A DNA stretch of 64,000 nucleotides from Myxococcales bacterium (GCA_016706225.1 JADJKB010000021.1:124001-188000), one strand, 5' to 3'. Shown: positions 1 to 9,426, counted from the first letter of the stretch. Notes: generated from the sequence alone by a model not told the origin. Made by a program: numbers and translations.

Positions 1-1
1 T

Positions 2-652
2 GTGCTCGAGCCCGAGGACAAGGACGGCTATCTCGACGACGACGGCTGCCCCGACGTCGACAACGATCTCGACGGCATCCTCGACGCAAAGGACAAGTGC
101 CCGATGGACCCGGAAGATCCGGACGGGTACGAAGACGAGGACGGCTGCCCGGATCTCGACAACGACAAGGACACGGTCCCGGATCTGAAGGACCAGTGCC
201 CGAACGAGATCGGCTCGGCGACCCAAGAGCCGCTCGGCTGCCCCGCCAAACCGGCGCTCGTGGTCGTGACCGACTGCGAAGTGAAGATCACGCAGCAGAT
301 CCACTTCGAGTACAACAAGGCTGTCATCCGCAAAGAGAGCTTCCCGGTGCTGGACGCCGTCGTCGAGGTGCTCGGCAAGAACCCGGAAATCAAGATCGAG
401 GTCCAGGGGCACACCGACAACCGCGGCAGCGCCAAGTACAACAAGAGCCTCAGCGACAAGCGTGCCGCGAGCGTGATGAAGTACCTGGTCTCTCACGGCA
501 CGACTGCGAGCCGACTCGACTCGCACGGATACGGCTTCGAGCGACCCCTCGTCCCCAACAACTCCGAGCAGAACATGGCGTTGAACCGCCGCGTTCAGTT
601 CGTCCGCACCGAGGGCACGAAGGAAGGCTGTCCGAAGAGCAAGAACAACTGA
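2..652 (+). CDS. OmpA-family protein with thrombospondin type 3 repeats (5' partial)
   Basis: C-terminal part of an outer-membrane protein; the gene enters from outside the window, so no start is visible. The first ~70 residues are Asp-rich calcium-binding type 3 repeats (units like DxDxDGxxDxxDxCP, with GCPD and KCP cysteines). From about residue 95 follows an OmpA C-terminal domain: IHFEYNKAVI, then IEVQGHTDNRG and NRRVQFV near the end, the usual diaminopimelate/peptidoglycan-binding signature. Known of the family: the domain ties the outer membrane to peptidoglycan and the Asp repeats form a calcium-loaded rod. The stop is followed by ~110 bp before the next outer-membrane gene, on the same strand. 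Identification of the domains is firm; the N-terminal part is unknown. Confidence 0.9.
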   Translation: MLEPEDKDGYLDDDGCPDVDNDLDGILDAKDKCPMDPEDPDGYEDEDGCPDLDNDKDTVPDLKDQCPNEIGSATQEPLGCPAKPALVVVTDCEVKITQQIHFEYNKAVIRKESFPVLDAVVEVLGKNPEIKIEVQGHTDNRGSAKYNKSLSDKRAASVMKYLVSHGTTASRLDSHGYGFERPLVPNNSEQNMALNRRVQFVRTEGTKEGCPKSKNN

Positions 653-761
653 GCGGCCGGGCTCCGCAGCGCCCCACCCCGGGGGATGCGGACGCGGGAG
701 GGCCATCAACGGCTCGCGAGCTCCGAACGATCACCGAACACCTTACGGAGAGAAATATCCC

Positions 762-2522
762 GTGCATCGCCGACCGCTCATCAAGCTCCTTTCCGCCGCC
801 GTCGTGGCCTTTGCCGCTGCGACCGCCTCTGCAGCTCCGCGCGACGCCGCGGCGACCAAGAAGATCGACGAGGCGATCAATACTCATTACCTCGCAACGG
901 ACTTCGACAAGGCCGAGGCCACACTCACGGGCACGATCAACGCCTGCGGGGACAAGTGCAGCGGGTCGGTCATTGCCAAGGCCTGGATGTACGTCGGCAT
1001 CGTGCGCGGCAGCGGCAAGAACGACCTGAAAGGCGCGAAGGAGGCCTTCCAGAAGGCCATCGCGGCAGATTCGAAGGTTGCCCTGGACGACGCGTTGGCG
1101 ACGCCGGAGACCAAGAAAGCCTTCGGCGAGGTGCAGGGCGGGGGCACCAGCGGGACCGGCGGCGAAGGCGGCGAAGGCGGCGAGGGCGGCGAGGGCGGCA
1201 AACCCGGCAAGAAGCCGACGGGCGAGGACGCCGTCGGTGAGATGGATTGTTCCCCGAAGGTCTCCGAGGTGCAGACCCGGCGTTCGATTCCCATTTCGTG
1301 CACGACGGAGGAAGAGGCCTCGAAGGCCGAGCTCAAATACAAGGAGTTCGGCGGCGAGCAGTGGAAGACCGTCAAGATGAGCAAGAAGGGCGACGCCTTC
1401 CAGGGCGAAATCCCCTGCTCCGCCACCCAGCTCGCCGGCACCCTGCGCTTCTACGTGCGCGCGCAGGACTCGTCCGGGGAGACCGTCGACACCCATGGCA
1501 ACAAGAGTAAGCCGGTGGAGATCTCCGTCGTCCCGCAGACCGACCAGGACGCGCCGAGCTTCCCGGACAAGGACCCGCCGGCGCGCTGCGCAGAACAAGA
1601 AGAGTGTCCGCCGGATTTCCCCGGCTGCAAGAAGGGCGGCGGCGGAACCAAGGGCTGGGGCTCGAGCTGTGCGTCGACCGACGAGTGCCAGTCGGGCCTG
1701 TCCTGCAACAACGGCACCTGTGAACAAGGACAGACCTGCGACGTCGATGCGGACTGCCCGACCGGCGCCAAGTGCAGTGGCGGCAAGTGTGATGCGAGTG
1801 GGCCGAGTGGGCCCTTCAAGAAGAACTGGATGGGTTTCCACGCGGCCTACGATCTCGCCATCGTCGGTGGGGACGACGTGTGCTCGCAGAAGAGCCAGGA
1901 CTCCGAAGGGTTTGCCTGCTTCTACAAAGGCACGGAGGACCAGTACCGCTTCGACCCACAGCCCGGCGTGGCCAACAAGATCAGCACCGGCATGGCCCCG
2001 GCCACCGCGCGTGTGATGCTCTCGTTCGACCGGGCGCTCGGCACCAACCTGACCCTCGGCGCGCGCGTCGGTTACGCCTTCAACGGCGGTCCCGCCGCTG
2101 GCAAGAACAAGGACGTGAAGTTCCTGCCGTATCACGCCGAGCTGCGGGTGCAGTACTGGCTCGGCGGCAAGGACGTGTTCGCAAAGAAGGGCCTGCGCCC
2201 GTACGTCGGCGCGGAGGGCGGTCTGGCTCAGATCGACGCCAAGCTCCCGGTCACGGTGCGCGACTGTGCGAACGGCTTGAAGACCGTCACGGATCAGGCT
2301 TTCTACAATGCGTGCAAAGCCGGGCAGCCGGGCTTCCAGGGCAAACCTCTCGACCTCGACGCCTTCAAGAAGCTCGGGCAGAGCTTCGTCGGCATCAACG
2401 GCGGCGCGATGTACGCGATGAGCCCCAACAGTGGCTTCCAGCTCAACATCAACATCATGTACATGCTGCCGACGACGGGGCAGGTCATCGAGCCAAGCCT
2501 TGGGTACGTGATGGGGCTGTGA
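762..2522 (+). CDS. Modular outer-membrane protein: TPR-like head, Cys-rich linker, C-terminal beta-barrel
   Basis: 586 residues from a GTG start, chosen because GGAG lies 11 nt upstream and a clean signal peptide follows (HRRPLIKLL, then Ala-rich, cut after ASA). Residues ~28-130 are helical with a TPR-like look (DFDKAEATLTG, GAKEAFQKAI). A Gly/Glu-rich tract (GGEGGEGG) joins this to a beta-sandwich-like part, then a Cys-rich stretch with CASTDECQSGLSC and CDVDADCPTGAKC. From ~residue 350 the chain alternates polar and aromatic residues (LTLGARVGYAF, LRPYVGAEGG) and ends in GYVMGL, as an outer-membrane barrel would. Likely a surface or periplasm-facing protein anchored by a barrel. No family name recognised; neighbour of an OmpA-like gene on the same strand. 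Confidence 0.75.
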   Translation: MHRRPLIKLLSAAVVAFAAATASAAPRDAAATKKIDEAINTHYLATDFDKAEATLTGTINACGDKCSGSVIAKAWMYVGIVRGSGKNDLKGAKEAFQKAIAADSKVALDDALATPETKKAFGEVQGGGTSGTGGEGGEGGEGGEGGKPGKKPTGEDAVGEMDCSPKVSEVQTRRSIPISCTTEEEASKAELKYKEFGGEQWKTVKMSKKGDAFQGEIPCSATQLAGTLRFYVRAQDSSGETVDTHGNKSKPVEISVVPQTDQDAPSFPDKDPPARCAEQEECPPDFPGCKKGGGGTKGWGSSCASTDECQSGLSCNNGTCEQGQTCDVDADCPTGAKCSGGKCDASGPSGPFKKNWMGFHAAYDLAIVGGDDVCSQKSQDSEGFACFYKGTEDQYRFDPQPGVANKISTGMAPATARVMLSFDRALGTNLTLGARVGYAFNGGPAAGKNKDVKFLPYHAELRVQYWLGGKDVFAKKGLRPYVGAEGGLAQIDAKLPVTVRDCANGLKTVTDQAFYNACKAGQPGFQGKPLDLDAFKKLGQSFVGINGGAMYAMSPNSGFQLNINIMYMLPTTGQVIEPSLGYVMGL

Positions 2523-2550
2523 GCCCCTCGGAGATGCCTGCGGCCCGAGC

Positions 2551-4407
2551 ATGAAGCCGCGCCACCTGCAGGAGCTGCTGGAGAACCGCGCTGCCCAGAG
2601 CGGAGATGCGGTCGCGCTCCGCAGCAAGAGGTCGGGTCGTTACACGGGGGAGAGCTGGCGCGAGTGGCGTGACGCGAGTCGCGCCATTTCCCTGGCGCTG
2701 TGCGCGGGCGGCGTAGAGAGAGGAGAGCGGGTCGTGCTGCTGTCGAGCACACGGCAGGAGTGGGGCATCATCGACTTCGGCATCCTGGGCGCCGGTGCCG
2801 TGACCGTACCCATCTACCCGACCGCGACCAGCGAGCAGATCGGCGCCATCCTGGACAACAGCGGCGCACGCTGGGCCTTCGTGGAGACGGCCGCCCAGCT
2901 CGACGCGCTGAGGGCTGCCGGGCGGACCACCGGGCAGCTGAACGAGGTCATCGTGCTCGACCCGTCCGCAGCGCTGGAGCCAATGATGCGCGCGACCGGC
3001 GAGCCGATCGAGCTCCGTCGATACGTCGACCTGGTGCGCGACGGCACGACCCGCGCGGGGGATGCGACCTGCACCGCGGACCTCGACGCCCGTCGGACGG
3101 CCCTCGGCCCCGACGACCTGGCCACCATCGTCTACACCTCGGGGACGACAGGGGTGTCGCGGGGCGCCGAGCTCACCCACGGCGCGCTGCTCTACGAGGT
3201 CGAACAGCTGCTCGCGGCCATGCCCATCGGTCCGAGCGATGAGCAGCTGCTGTTCCTGCCGCTGGCTCACATCCTCGCTCGCATCGTGCTCTTCGGCGCG
3301 GTCGCCGCAGGCACCCGCACGGCCTTCGCCGAGGGCATGCATCAGGTGATCGACAATTTCATGGAGGTGCGCCCGACGTTTTTTACCTCCGTCCCCCGCT
3401 TGTTCGAGAAGGTCTTCTCCGTCGCCACGGAGAACGCCGGCGCCGAGGGGGCGGTGAAAGAGCGGCTGTGGCGCTGGGCGATCGGCATCGGACTGCAGAC
3501 CTCCAGGATGAAACAGCGCGGCGATGCTCCTTCGGGGCTGCTCGCTGCTCGACAGCGTTATGCGGACAAGATCGCCCTCTCCAAGGTCCGAGAGCGCTTC
3601 GGGGGGCGCCTGCGCTTTGCCGTGAGTGGCGGCGCCCCGCTGTCGAAGGAGCTGGCGGAGTGGTTTCATGCCGTCGGCATTCTGGTGCTCGAGGGCTACG
3701 GCCTCACGGAGATGTGCGGCTGCACCCACGTCAACCGCTTCGACCGCTACCGCTTCGGCACGGTCGGCCTTGCACTCGACGGCGTCGAGACTCGCATCGA
3801 GAAGGACGGCGAGGTGCTCCTGCGTGGGCCCGGGTTGATGCGTGGTTTTCATGCACAACCCGAGTCGACGGCCGAGGTCGTCGACGCCGACGGCTGGCTG
3901 CACACAGGGGACATCGGCCGCATCGACGCCGACGGATTCCTCAGCATCATCGACCGGAAGAAGGATCTGATCGTGACGGCCGGTGGCTCGAACGTCGCAC
4001 CACAGAATCTGGAGCGACTGCTCTGCCAGTCGCCGTTCATCAGCCAGGCCGTGGTCCTCGGGGACCGCGAGCGCTACCTGGTCGCGCTCTTGACACTCGA
4101 CCTGAGCACCGTGAAGCGCTGGGCCGCGGATCACCGGCGCGGCACCGATCCCTCTGCGCTGGCGCGAGACGCCGAGCTGCGCGCGCTGATCCAGCTCGAC
4201 GTGGACGACGTGAACCGGCGCCTGTCGCGCTTCGAACAAATCCGCAAGTTCACCGTCTTGGAACAAGAGCTCAGCGTCGTCAGCGGAGAGCTCACCGAGA
4301 CCCTGAAACCTCGCCGCGACCGCATTCGTGAGCTCTACGCGAGCACGATTCGCGTGATGTACGACACCTCGGCGCCCTACCATCCCCCGCCGTCCGAGAG
4401 GCCGTAG
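2551..4407 (+). CDS. AMP-dependent acyl-CoA synthetase (long-chain fatty acid-CoA ligase type)
   Basis: 618 residues, the usual size for FadD/FAA-type ligases that adenylate a fatty acid and transfer it to CoA. Visible motifs: P-loop YTSGTTGVSRG near residue 195 (the usual PKG is SRG here), GYGLTEM near 382, LHTGDIGRIDADG near 450 followed by DRKKDLIVTAGG, and a C-terminal ETLKPRRDRI lysine near 588 of the type that is catalytic in the family. The loop SGGAPLSKELAEWFHAVG matches long-chain ligases. Substrate cannot be read from sequence. It starts 28 bp after the preceding gene and is followed 29 bp later by a phosphoesterase, so co-transcription is possible. Confidence 0.93.
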   Translation: MKPRHLQELLENRAAQSGDAVALRSKRSGRYTGESWREWRDASRAISLALCAGGVERGERVVLLSSTRQEWGIIDFGILGAGAVTVPIYPTATSEQIGAILDNSGARWAFVETAAQLDALRAAGRTTGQLNEVIVLDPSAALEPMMRATGEPIELRRYVDLVRDGTTRAGDATCTADLDARRTALGPDDLATIVYTSGTTGVSRGAELTHGALLYEVEQLLAAMPIGPSDEQLLFLPLAHILARIVLFGAVAAGTRTAFAEGMHQVIDNFMEVRPTFFTSVPRLFEKVFSVATENAGAEGAVKERLWRWAIGIGLQTSRMKQRGDAPSGLLAARQRYADKIALSKVRERFGGRLRFAVSGGAPLSKELAEWFHAVGILVLEGYGLTEMCGCTHVNRFDRYRFGTVGLALDGVETRIEKDGEVLLRGPGLMRGFHAQPESTAEVVDADGWLHTGDIGRIDADGFLSIIDRKKDLIVTAGGSNVAPQNLERLLCQSPFISQAVVLGDRERYLVALLTLDLSTVKRWAADHRRGTDPSALARDAELRALIQLDVDDVNRRLSRFEQIRKFTVLEQELSVVSGELTETLKPRRDRIRELYASTIRVMYDTSAPYHPPPSERP

Positions 4408-4436
4408 GCGCGCGCCGCGCGACTGGACACCACGCG

Positions 4437-6179
4437 ATGACACGCTCGCCTCGCCCCGAGCCGTTCGAGGCCCGCGCTCCGCTCACACGCTTCGTACGCG
4501 GGCACGAACACCCCCGCGGCGTGGTGTGGTTTGGCGTGCGCTCGTTCTGGGGGCATTTGCGCCATTTCGTTGCGAGCGCGATCGCCACCGAAGACATCGA
4601 TTCGCGCGACTGGATGACCGCGGACCCGCCGTACACCCTGGCGGAACGCGCTGCCACCGCCCTCGGAGCCAGACCCGATGCGGCGCCGCTCGCGACCACC
4701 CTCGGCCGCGACGTGTGGATCGACTTCATTGCCGACACCGGGGACGACGTCAGCGTCAGCCGCAAGGTAGCCGAGCTCGTGTTTTCCACCTACGAGCTGC
4801 CGGATCCCGACCGACCGGGGGAGTACCTCGACAGCCCCCGCGGCGACGTACTGCTCTTCGGTGGCGATACTGCCTATCCGGTCGCCACCGCGACCGAGAT
4901 CGCCAACCGGGTGTTGGTCCCGTTCAATCAGGTACTCGAGAAGGTGGACGACGACAAACCTCGCGTCCTCCTCGGCATCCCAGGAAACCACGACTGGTAC
5001 GACGGGCTCGACGGTTTCGCGCGGCTGTTCCGGCGCCACGACGACGAGGACGACGCGCGCCCCAGTATTCTCGGCGTCTCGAAGCAGATGCTGGAGCACT
5101 ACGCAGAGTGGGCGAAACAGTTCTTTCGCGGCGGTCGGGTCGAGAAGCCAAAATCGCTCGTGCTCAGAGGCTACACGGCGATCCAGGGCGCGAGTTTTTT
5201 CGTGCTGCCGCTCACGGAGAGTGTGCACCTCGTGGGTGTAGACCGCCAACTCCGGGATCTCGACGGGCGGCAGACGCGTTTCTTGACGGGCTGGCTCGCG
5301 AATCATCCCGAGGTCACGCCCTGGGTCGCGATGCCCGACCCGGTCTATCACTTTGGCTCCCCGAGCCGCACCGGCACCGCGATGATCCGAGCGCTGGGAC
5401 TCGACACCGAGGCACGCCCGGCGTTCTTGCTCTCGGGGGACGTGCATCACTACGAGCGCTTCACGCGCGGGAAGGCGCTGCACGTCATCGCCGGCGGCGG
5501 CGGCGCTTTTCTGCATCCTGCGCCGAGCACGAGCCGTGGGCGAAAACGCCCTGACGTCGAGTGGCCTGACGCACGGCAGAGCGCCGCGCTCTTGAGGCAG
5601 GTGCCCTGGAAGGTCGCCGTCGGACGCTCCGGGTTCCTGCCGCACTGGGTCATGCTGGCGCTGTTTGCCCCGGCGTTCGGCCTGGGCATGGCAACCTTCA
5701 AGTGGGTCGGTTCACACCTCGCCGGACCGCTCGCCGTGGCGCTGGTCGGCACGCTGATCTACAGCCTCATCGGCGGGCTCCGTCAGCACGGCCCGCGAGT
5801 GCTCGGGCTGGCTTTCCTCGCGGCGTCAGTCACGGCCCTGCTCCCCTTTGGCGCCTTTCCCTTGATGCGCGAGCTACGCGAGCTGGTCGCGCTGCCGCAA
5901 TCGCGCGCGTTGTTGGTCGGCGGGAGCTTGCTCCTGTCGAGCTTCGGCGGGGCATTTGTGTTCGGTTGTTATCTCGCGCTGCTCACTCGGCTCGGCTACG
6001 AGCACACCCAGGCCTTCACCGCGCTGGACCACCCCGGCTTCAAACACTTCTTGCGCTTGAGGGTCCGTGCTGACGGCAGCGCCATCGATCTCTGGTGCAT
6101 CGGCCTCGCGGATCCGCTAGCAAGCGACGCGCGCCCGGTGCTGGTCGACGCGACCACATTTCGCACCGACTACGACTGA
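4437..6179 (+). CDS. Calcineurin-like metallophosphoesterase with C-terminal membrane domain
   Basis: 580 residues. The N-terminal ~380 residues carry the metal ligands of the calcineurin-like phosphoesterase fold in order: DTGDD (~102), FGGDTAYP (~141), PGNHDWYDG (~182) and SGDVHHYERF (~334). After residue ~400 there are about four hydrophobic segments (LPHWVMLALFAPAFG, LAVALVGTLIYSLIGG, VLGLAFLAASVTALL, LLVGGSLLLSSFGGAF), then a ~55-residue tail. The catalytic part therefore probably sits on the cytoplasmic or periplasmic face of the inner membrane; there is no N-terminal signal peptide, which favours the cytoplasm. Substrate unknown. It is the last plus-strand gene before a long minus-strand run; its end faces the DUF2085 gene. 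Confidence 0.88.
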   Translation: MTRSPRPEPFEARAPLTRFVRGHEHPRGVVWFGVRSFWGHLRHFVASAIATEDIDSRDWMTADPPYTLAERAATALGARPDAAPLATTLGRDVWIDFIADTGDDVSVSRKVAELVFSTYELPDPDRPGEYLDSPRGDVLLFGGDTAYPVATATEIANRVLVPFNQVLEKVDDDKPRVLLGIPGNHDWYDGLDGFARLFRRHDDEDDARPSILGVSKQMLEHYAEWAKQFFRGGRVEKPKSLVLRGYTAIQGASFFVLPLTESVHLVGVDRQLRDLDGRQTRFLTGWLANHPEVTPWVAMPDPVYHFGSPSRTGTAMIRALGLDTEARPAFLLSGDVHHYERFTRGKALHVIAGGGGAFLHPAPSTSRGRKRPDVEWPDARQSAALLRQVPWKVAVGRSGFLPHWVMLALFAPAFGLGMATFKWVGSHLAGPLAVALVGTLIYSLIGGLRQHGPRVLGLAFLAASVTALLPFGAFPLMRELRELVALPQSRALLVGGSLLLSSFGGAFVFGCYLALLTRLGYEHTQAFTALDHPGFKHFLRLRVRADGSAIDLWCIGLADPLASDARPVLVDATTFRTDYD

Positions 6180-6207
6180 CGGGCAGTCGTCGGGTGTCGT
6201 GGCAGAG

Positions 6208-6702
6208 TCACGCGTCCTCCGGCTGTCCGGCTGACGCCGCAGGAACCGGCTCACCTTCCGCGGCGTGCACCAGCGCAGCTCCGACCGGGTACGCCAAGAG
6301 CGCACCGGTGATGAAGCGCACCCAATCCGACGGCGGGCGCATGGCCAGATTCTCGGTCACGACGTCGAGGATCATCGCGAGCGCCGCGACGCCCACCCAG
6401 ATCCGCAGTGGCCACACGTCGAGGCGCGGGCGCAAGACGAGCGCGCCGAGGCCGAGCCCCAGATAGATGCCGAAACAGCGGGTACACACCGGCATCGTGT
6501 GGCCGAAGATGGCGAAGGAACGACCGATCTCCCGATGACACTGGAACTCGAACCATGTCTCGAACAGCCGAGCCACGCGCCCGAGCACCGGCACATCGGC
6601 GACGACCGGAGTGGCTAGCGGCGCGATGCCAACCAGCAGCAAGAATGCGCGCACGAGGCGAGCCAACGTTTTGCCAGGCAGACGCTCCAACCAAGACAGC
6701 AT
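6208..6702 (-). CDS. DUF2085 family membrane protein
   Basis: 164 residues with about four hydrophobic segments. The conserved core FQCHREIGRSF...PVCTRCFGIYLG matches the DUF2085 pattern (CH plus CxRCxG), a family of small membrane proteins of unknown function. The conserved Cys and His could bind metal; this is speculation. The ATG is used at once (MLSWLERLPG). It lies 14 bp downstream of the uracil-DNA glycosylase gene on the same strand and is probably the last gene of that transcript. The gene ends 28 bp from the convergent phosphoesterase. Confidence 0.75.
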   Translation of the reverse strand: MLSWLERLPGKTLARLVRAFLLLVGIAPLATPVVADVPVLGRVARLFETWFEFQCHREIGRSFAIFGHTMPVCTRCFGIYLGLGLGALVLRPRLDVWPLRIWVGVAALAMILDVVTENLAMRPPSDWVRFITGALLAYPVGAALVHAAEGEPVPAASAGQPEDA

Positions 6703-6716
6703 GCCCTGCCCTCTCG

Positions 6717-7640
6717 TCAGGCACGCTTCGGCGGCAAAGAACGACCCATCTGCCGGAGCACCGCCTGAAGATCAGTCCACACCTCGCGCTTGGCGCTCGG
6801 TGTTCGGAGCAGGTACGCCGGGTGGAAGGTCGGCATCAGCGCGGTCTTCCCTTTGTAGAGCTTCCACTTGCCGCGCAGCCGCGTGATGCCCTCGGTGGTA
6901 CCGAGCAGGCCCTGCACCGCGGTCGCGCCGAGCGCAACGATCACCTCGGGATTCAAGACCGCCATCTGGCGCTCCAGAAACGGCAGACACGCCGCCATCT
7001 CGCTGGGCTCGGGTTTACGGTTGTTCGGCGGTCGGCACTTCACGATGTTCGCGACGTAGACCTCGTCGCACGAGAAACCCATCGCCTCGATCATCTTGTC
7101 GAGCAGCTGGCCCGCCTTGCCCACGAACGGCAGCCCCTGTTCGTCCTCGTCGGCGCCCGGACCTTCGCCCACGAACATCAGCCCCGAGCCGCCGCTACCA
7201 CGGGAGAACACCGTCTGCGTTCGGGTCGAGTGGAGCGGGCAGGCCACACACGCACGAACCTCGACCTGAATGACGTCGAGCTGACGCTGGCGCTCCACGG
7301 GATCGGTCACCGCCGGGCTGGGCAAGGTCCGAGAGGTAACCTCGGCGGTCCGGGACGCCGACTTCGGTTCGCCGCGGTGTGTGGGGTGGTCGCTAGCTGA
7401 CGCCGCGCGCTCTGCACTCGGGCGCTCATCAGGCCGCGCACGTCGAGGCGAAGATTCGAGCTGAGCTACGGGGTCGTCGTTCGGCGCGTCGTCGCTCGCA
7501 CCGCGTCGGCTCTGGGCAAGCTCGGCGCTCGCCGGCTCGAGCCCCGCGGCGCCGGTGATGCTCTGCCACTCCGCGTGCGCGCGAAGCGCCCGGGTGAGTG
7601 CCCGGAGCTCTTCCGCAGGGTCGTCGTCGAGCTCGGTCAA
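6717..7640 (-). CDS. Uracil-DNA glycosylase, family 4 (4Fe-4S), with long N-terminal extension
   Basis: Excises uracil from DNA to start base-excision repair. The catalytic domain covers residues ~115-307: four cysteines for the iron-sulfur cluster (CVAC near 127, then a pair around CRPPNNRKPEPSEMAAC), motif A GEGPGADEDEQG near 155, and motif B HPAYLL near 273. Family 4 enzymes are usually ~190-230 residues; here ~110 extra residues precede the domain, mostly charged and Pro/Ala/Ser-rich, likely disordered. The start is a TTG preceded by GGAGGAG, only 9 bp after the trxB stop, so the two are translationally close. The extension is in frame and preceded by this strong ribosome site, so I keep the long form. 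Confidence 0.9.
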   Translation of the reverse strand: MTELDDDPAEELRALTRALRAHAEWQSITGAAGLEPASAELAQSRRGASDDAPNDDPVAQLESSPRRARPDERPSAERAASASDHPTHRGEPKSASRTAEVTSRTLPSPAVTDPVERQRQLDVIQVEVRACVACPLHSTRTQTVFSRGSGGSGLMFVGEGPGADEDEQGLPFVGKAGQLLDKMIEAMGFSCDEVYVANIVKCRPPNNRKPEPSEMAACLPFLERQMAVLNPEVIVALGATAVQGLLGTTEGITRLRGKWKLYKGKTALMPTFHPAYLLRTPSAKREVWTDLQAVLRQMGRSLPPKRA

Positions 7641-7649
7641 GCTCCTCCG

Positions 7650-8615
7650 TCAGTGGCCGTTGGCCTGCAACCAGCGCTCGGCATCGAGCGCCGCCATGCA
7701 ACCCGTGCCGGCCGCGGTCACGGCCTGCCGATAGACCCAGTCGGCGCAGTCGCCGGAGGCAAAAACCCCGGGCACAGTGGTGCGGGTGCTGCCCGGCTCG
7801 ACCTTCAGGTAACCATTATCGTGCAGCGCCAGCTGGCCTTTGAAGAGCTCGGTCATCGGCGTGTGCCCGATGGCCACGAACAAGGCTCCAACGTCGACGC
7901 TCCGGACATCGCCGCTCTTCAGGTCTTTGACCTTCAGTCCCGTCACCTTGTCCTGGGACACGTCGAGCACGTCCTCGACCACGTGGCTGTAGAGGATCTT
8001 GATCTTCGGGTTTTCGGCGACGCGATTCTGCATGGCCTTCGACGCGCGGAACTCGTCGCGACGGTGGATCAAGGTCACACTCTTGCACAGCCCCGCCAGG
8101 TAACTTGCCTCCTCCATCGCAGTGTCGCCTCCGCCAACGACGGCGACGTCCTGGTTGCGAAACAGTGCGCCGTCGCACACCGCGCAGGCGCTGACGCCCT
8201 TGTTCTTCAGCTTCTCTTCGTTCGGGAGGCCGATGTAGTTTGCGCGGGCGCCGGTCGCGATGATGACTGTCTTGGCCAGGTGCAGCTCGTTCTCGTCTTC
8301 GCCCACCCAGACCTTGAACGGGCGCGCGGAGAAATCGACCTTCTGCACGTCGACCGTGACGATCTCGGTGCCCTGGTGCTCGGCTTGTTCGCGGAACTTC
8401 GCCATCATCTCCTGACCGGTGACCCCGGTCGGGAAGCCCGGGTAGTTCTCGACGTCGGTCGTGAACATGAGCTGCCCCCCGGGGATGAGCCCTCCGGCGT
8501 TGAAGCCCTCGACACAGAACGGTTTCAGGTTGGCCCGCGCCGCGTAGATGGCGGCAGTGAGGCCGGCCGGACCGGAGCCGATGATCAGGACATTGTGCAG
8601 ACGCGGTTCGCTCAT
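7650..8615 (-). CDS. trxB: Thioredoxin reductase (NADPH)
   Basis: 321 residues, the normal length of the bacterial low-Mr enzyme. It begins with the FAD dinucleotide fold IIGSGPAGLTAAIYAARANL, has the redox pair CAVCDG near residue 142, the NADPH-binding GGGDTAMEEASYL, and the C-terminal FAD motif ASGDCADW. Reaction: NADPH reduces oxidised thioredoxin through FAD and the Cys pair, in the cytoplasm. No thioredoxin gene is in the window. The gene is followed immediately by the uracil glycosylase; ~160 bp without a gene separate it from the upstream AgmX/PglI protein, in which I see nothing specific. Confidence 0.96.
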   Translation of the reverse strand: MSEPRLHNVLIIGSGPAGLTAAIYAARANLKPFCVEGFNAGGLIPGGQLMFTTDVENYPGFPTGVTGQEMMAKFREQAEHQGTEIVTVDVQKVDFSARPFKVWVGEDENELHLAKTVIIATGARANYIGLPNEEKLKNKGVSACAVCDGALFRNQDVAVVGGGDTAMEEASYLAGLCKSVTLIHRRDEFRASKAMQNRVAENPKIKILYSHVVEDVLDVSQDKVTGLKVKDLKSGDVRSVDVGALFVAIGHTPMTELFKGQLALHDNGYLKVEPGSTRTTVPGVFASGDCADWVYRQAVTAAGTGCMAALDAERWLQANGH

Positions 8616-8774
8616 GGGGTGTTGGTCCTAGCAAACCAACGGCCCGGCCCCAAGCCCGCCGCCGTCCGCGCGGGTTCGGTTCGCGTGGATGCGCGGAAAT
8701 TGCCGCGAGTACGGCGCCGACATCCCGTACCCCGAGCCACCGCTGCTCCGGCCACGCCCGCGACCGTCGAGCCC

Positions 8775-9374
8775 TCACATCCCAGCGTCCGCCGGCTCGA
8801 ACAGCAGCGGATACACCACACTGATCTTCCCCCCCTCCGGCGCCGGGTATTGAAGTCCCACGAACTCCCGAGCCACACACTCGGCCACCGCGGGGTCGGT
8901 GAGCTCACTATCTTTGACCTTCGCCTTCCTCACCCAGCCGTCGAGGTCGACCACGAAGTGGATCACGACACGACCGCGCAGGTCCGGTGTGCGCCCGAGA
9001 CCGCGCTCGTAGCAGAGTCGAAAACAACGAGCCCGTGCGCGGATGGGTTTCATGATCACCATCGGCGGAATGTAGTTGGTGACCGGCGGCCCCGAGGCAA
9101 TGCGCGGCACTGCAGAGGGTTCGGGCGGTGGCTCGGCTTGGTCGTTACAGCCCTCGAGCTTCGCCGACACTTCCCGCCCCGGCAGCGCATCCGGGGCGTC
9201 CGCGGGCGACACCTGCAGCTCGTCCGGCGGGATCTCGGGGTGGGGATGCAGGTGGATCGGCGGGTCTTCGTCCGGCGGCGCCACCTGCTCGGTGTCCTTG
9301 GCGCGGTGACATCCGGGGACGCCCGCCAGAGCTGCGAGCGCTGCAAGCGACGCGGACCGCGCGGAGAGACTCAT
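8775..9374 (-). CDS. Lipoprotein-like protein with AgmX/PglI C-terminal domain
   Basis: About 199 residues from ATG at 9374 (MSLSARSASLAAL), chosen because an N-terminal hydrophobic stretch ends in a cysteine (GVPGC) as in a lipoprotein; the frame is open further upstream but that would overlap the rlmM-like gene. After a Pro/Asp-rich linker, the last ~100 residues (MKPIRARARCFRLCYERGL, GRVVIHFVVDLDGWV, FVGLQYPAPEGGKISV) look like the AgmX/PglI C-terminal domain, a TonB-like fold frequent in myxobacteria and linked there to adventurous gliding proteins. The domain reads a C-terminal beta pattern with paired cysteines. Specific role unknown. Confidence 0.78.
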   Translation of the reverse strand: MSLSARSASLAALAALAGVPGCHRAKDTEQVAPPDEDPPIHLHPHPEIPPDELQVSPADAPDALPGREVSAKLEGCNDQAEPPPEPSAVPRIASGPPVTNYIPPMVIMKPIRARARCFRLCYERGLGRTPDLRGRVVIHFVVDLDGWVRKAKVKDSELTDPAVAECVAREFVGLQYPAPEGGKISVVYPLLFEPADAGM

Positions 9375-9426
9375 GCGCCTACGGACACACCCGACCGGCT
9401 CGAGTTCCACGCAGCGCCATCTCGCT

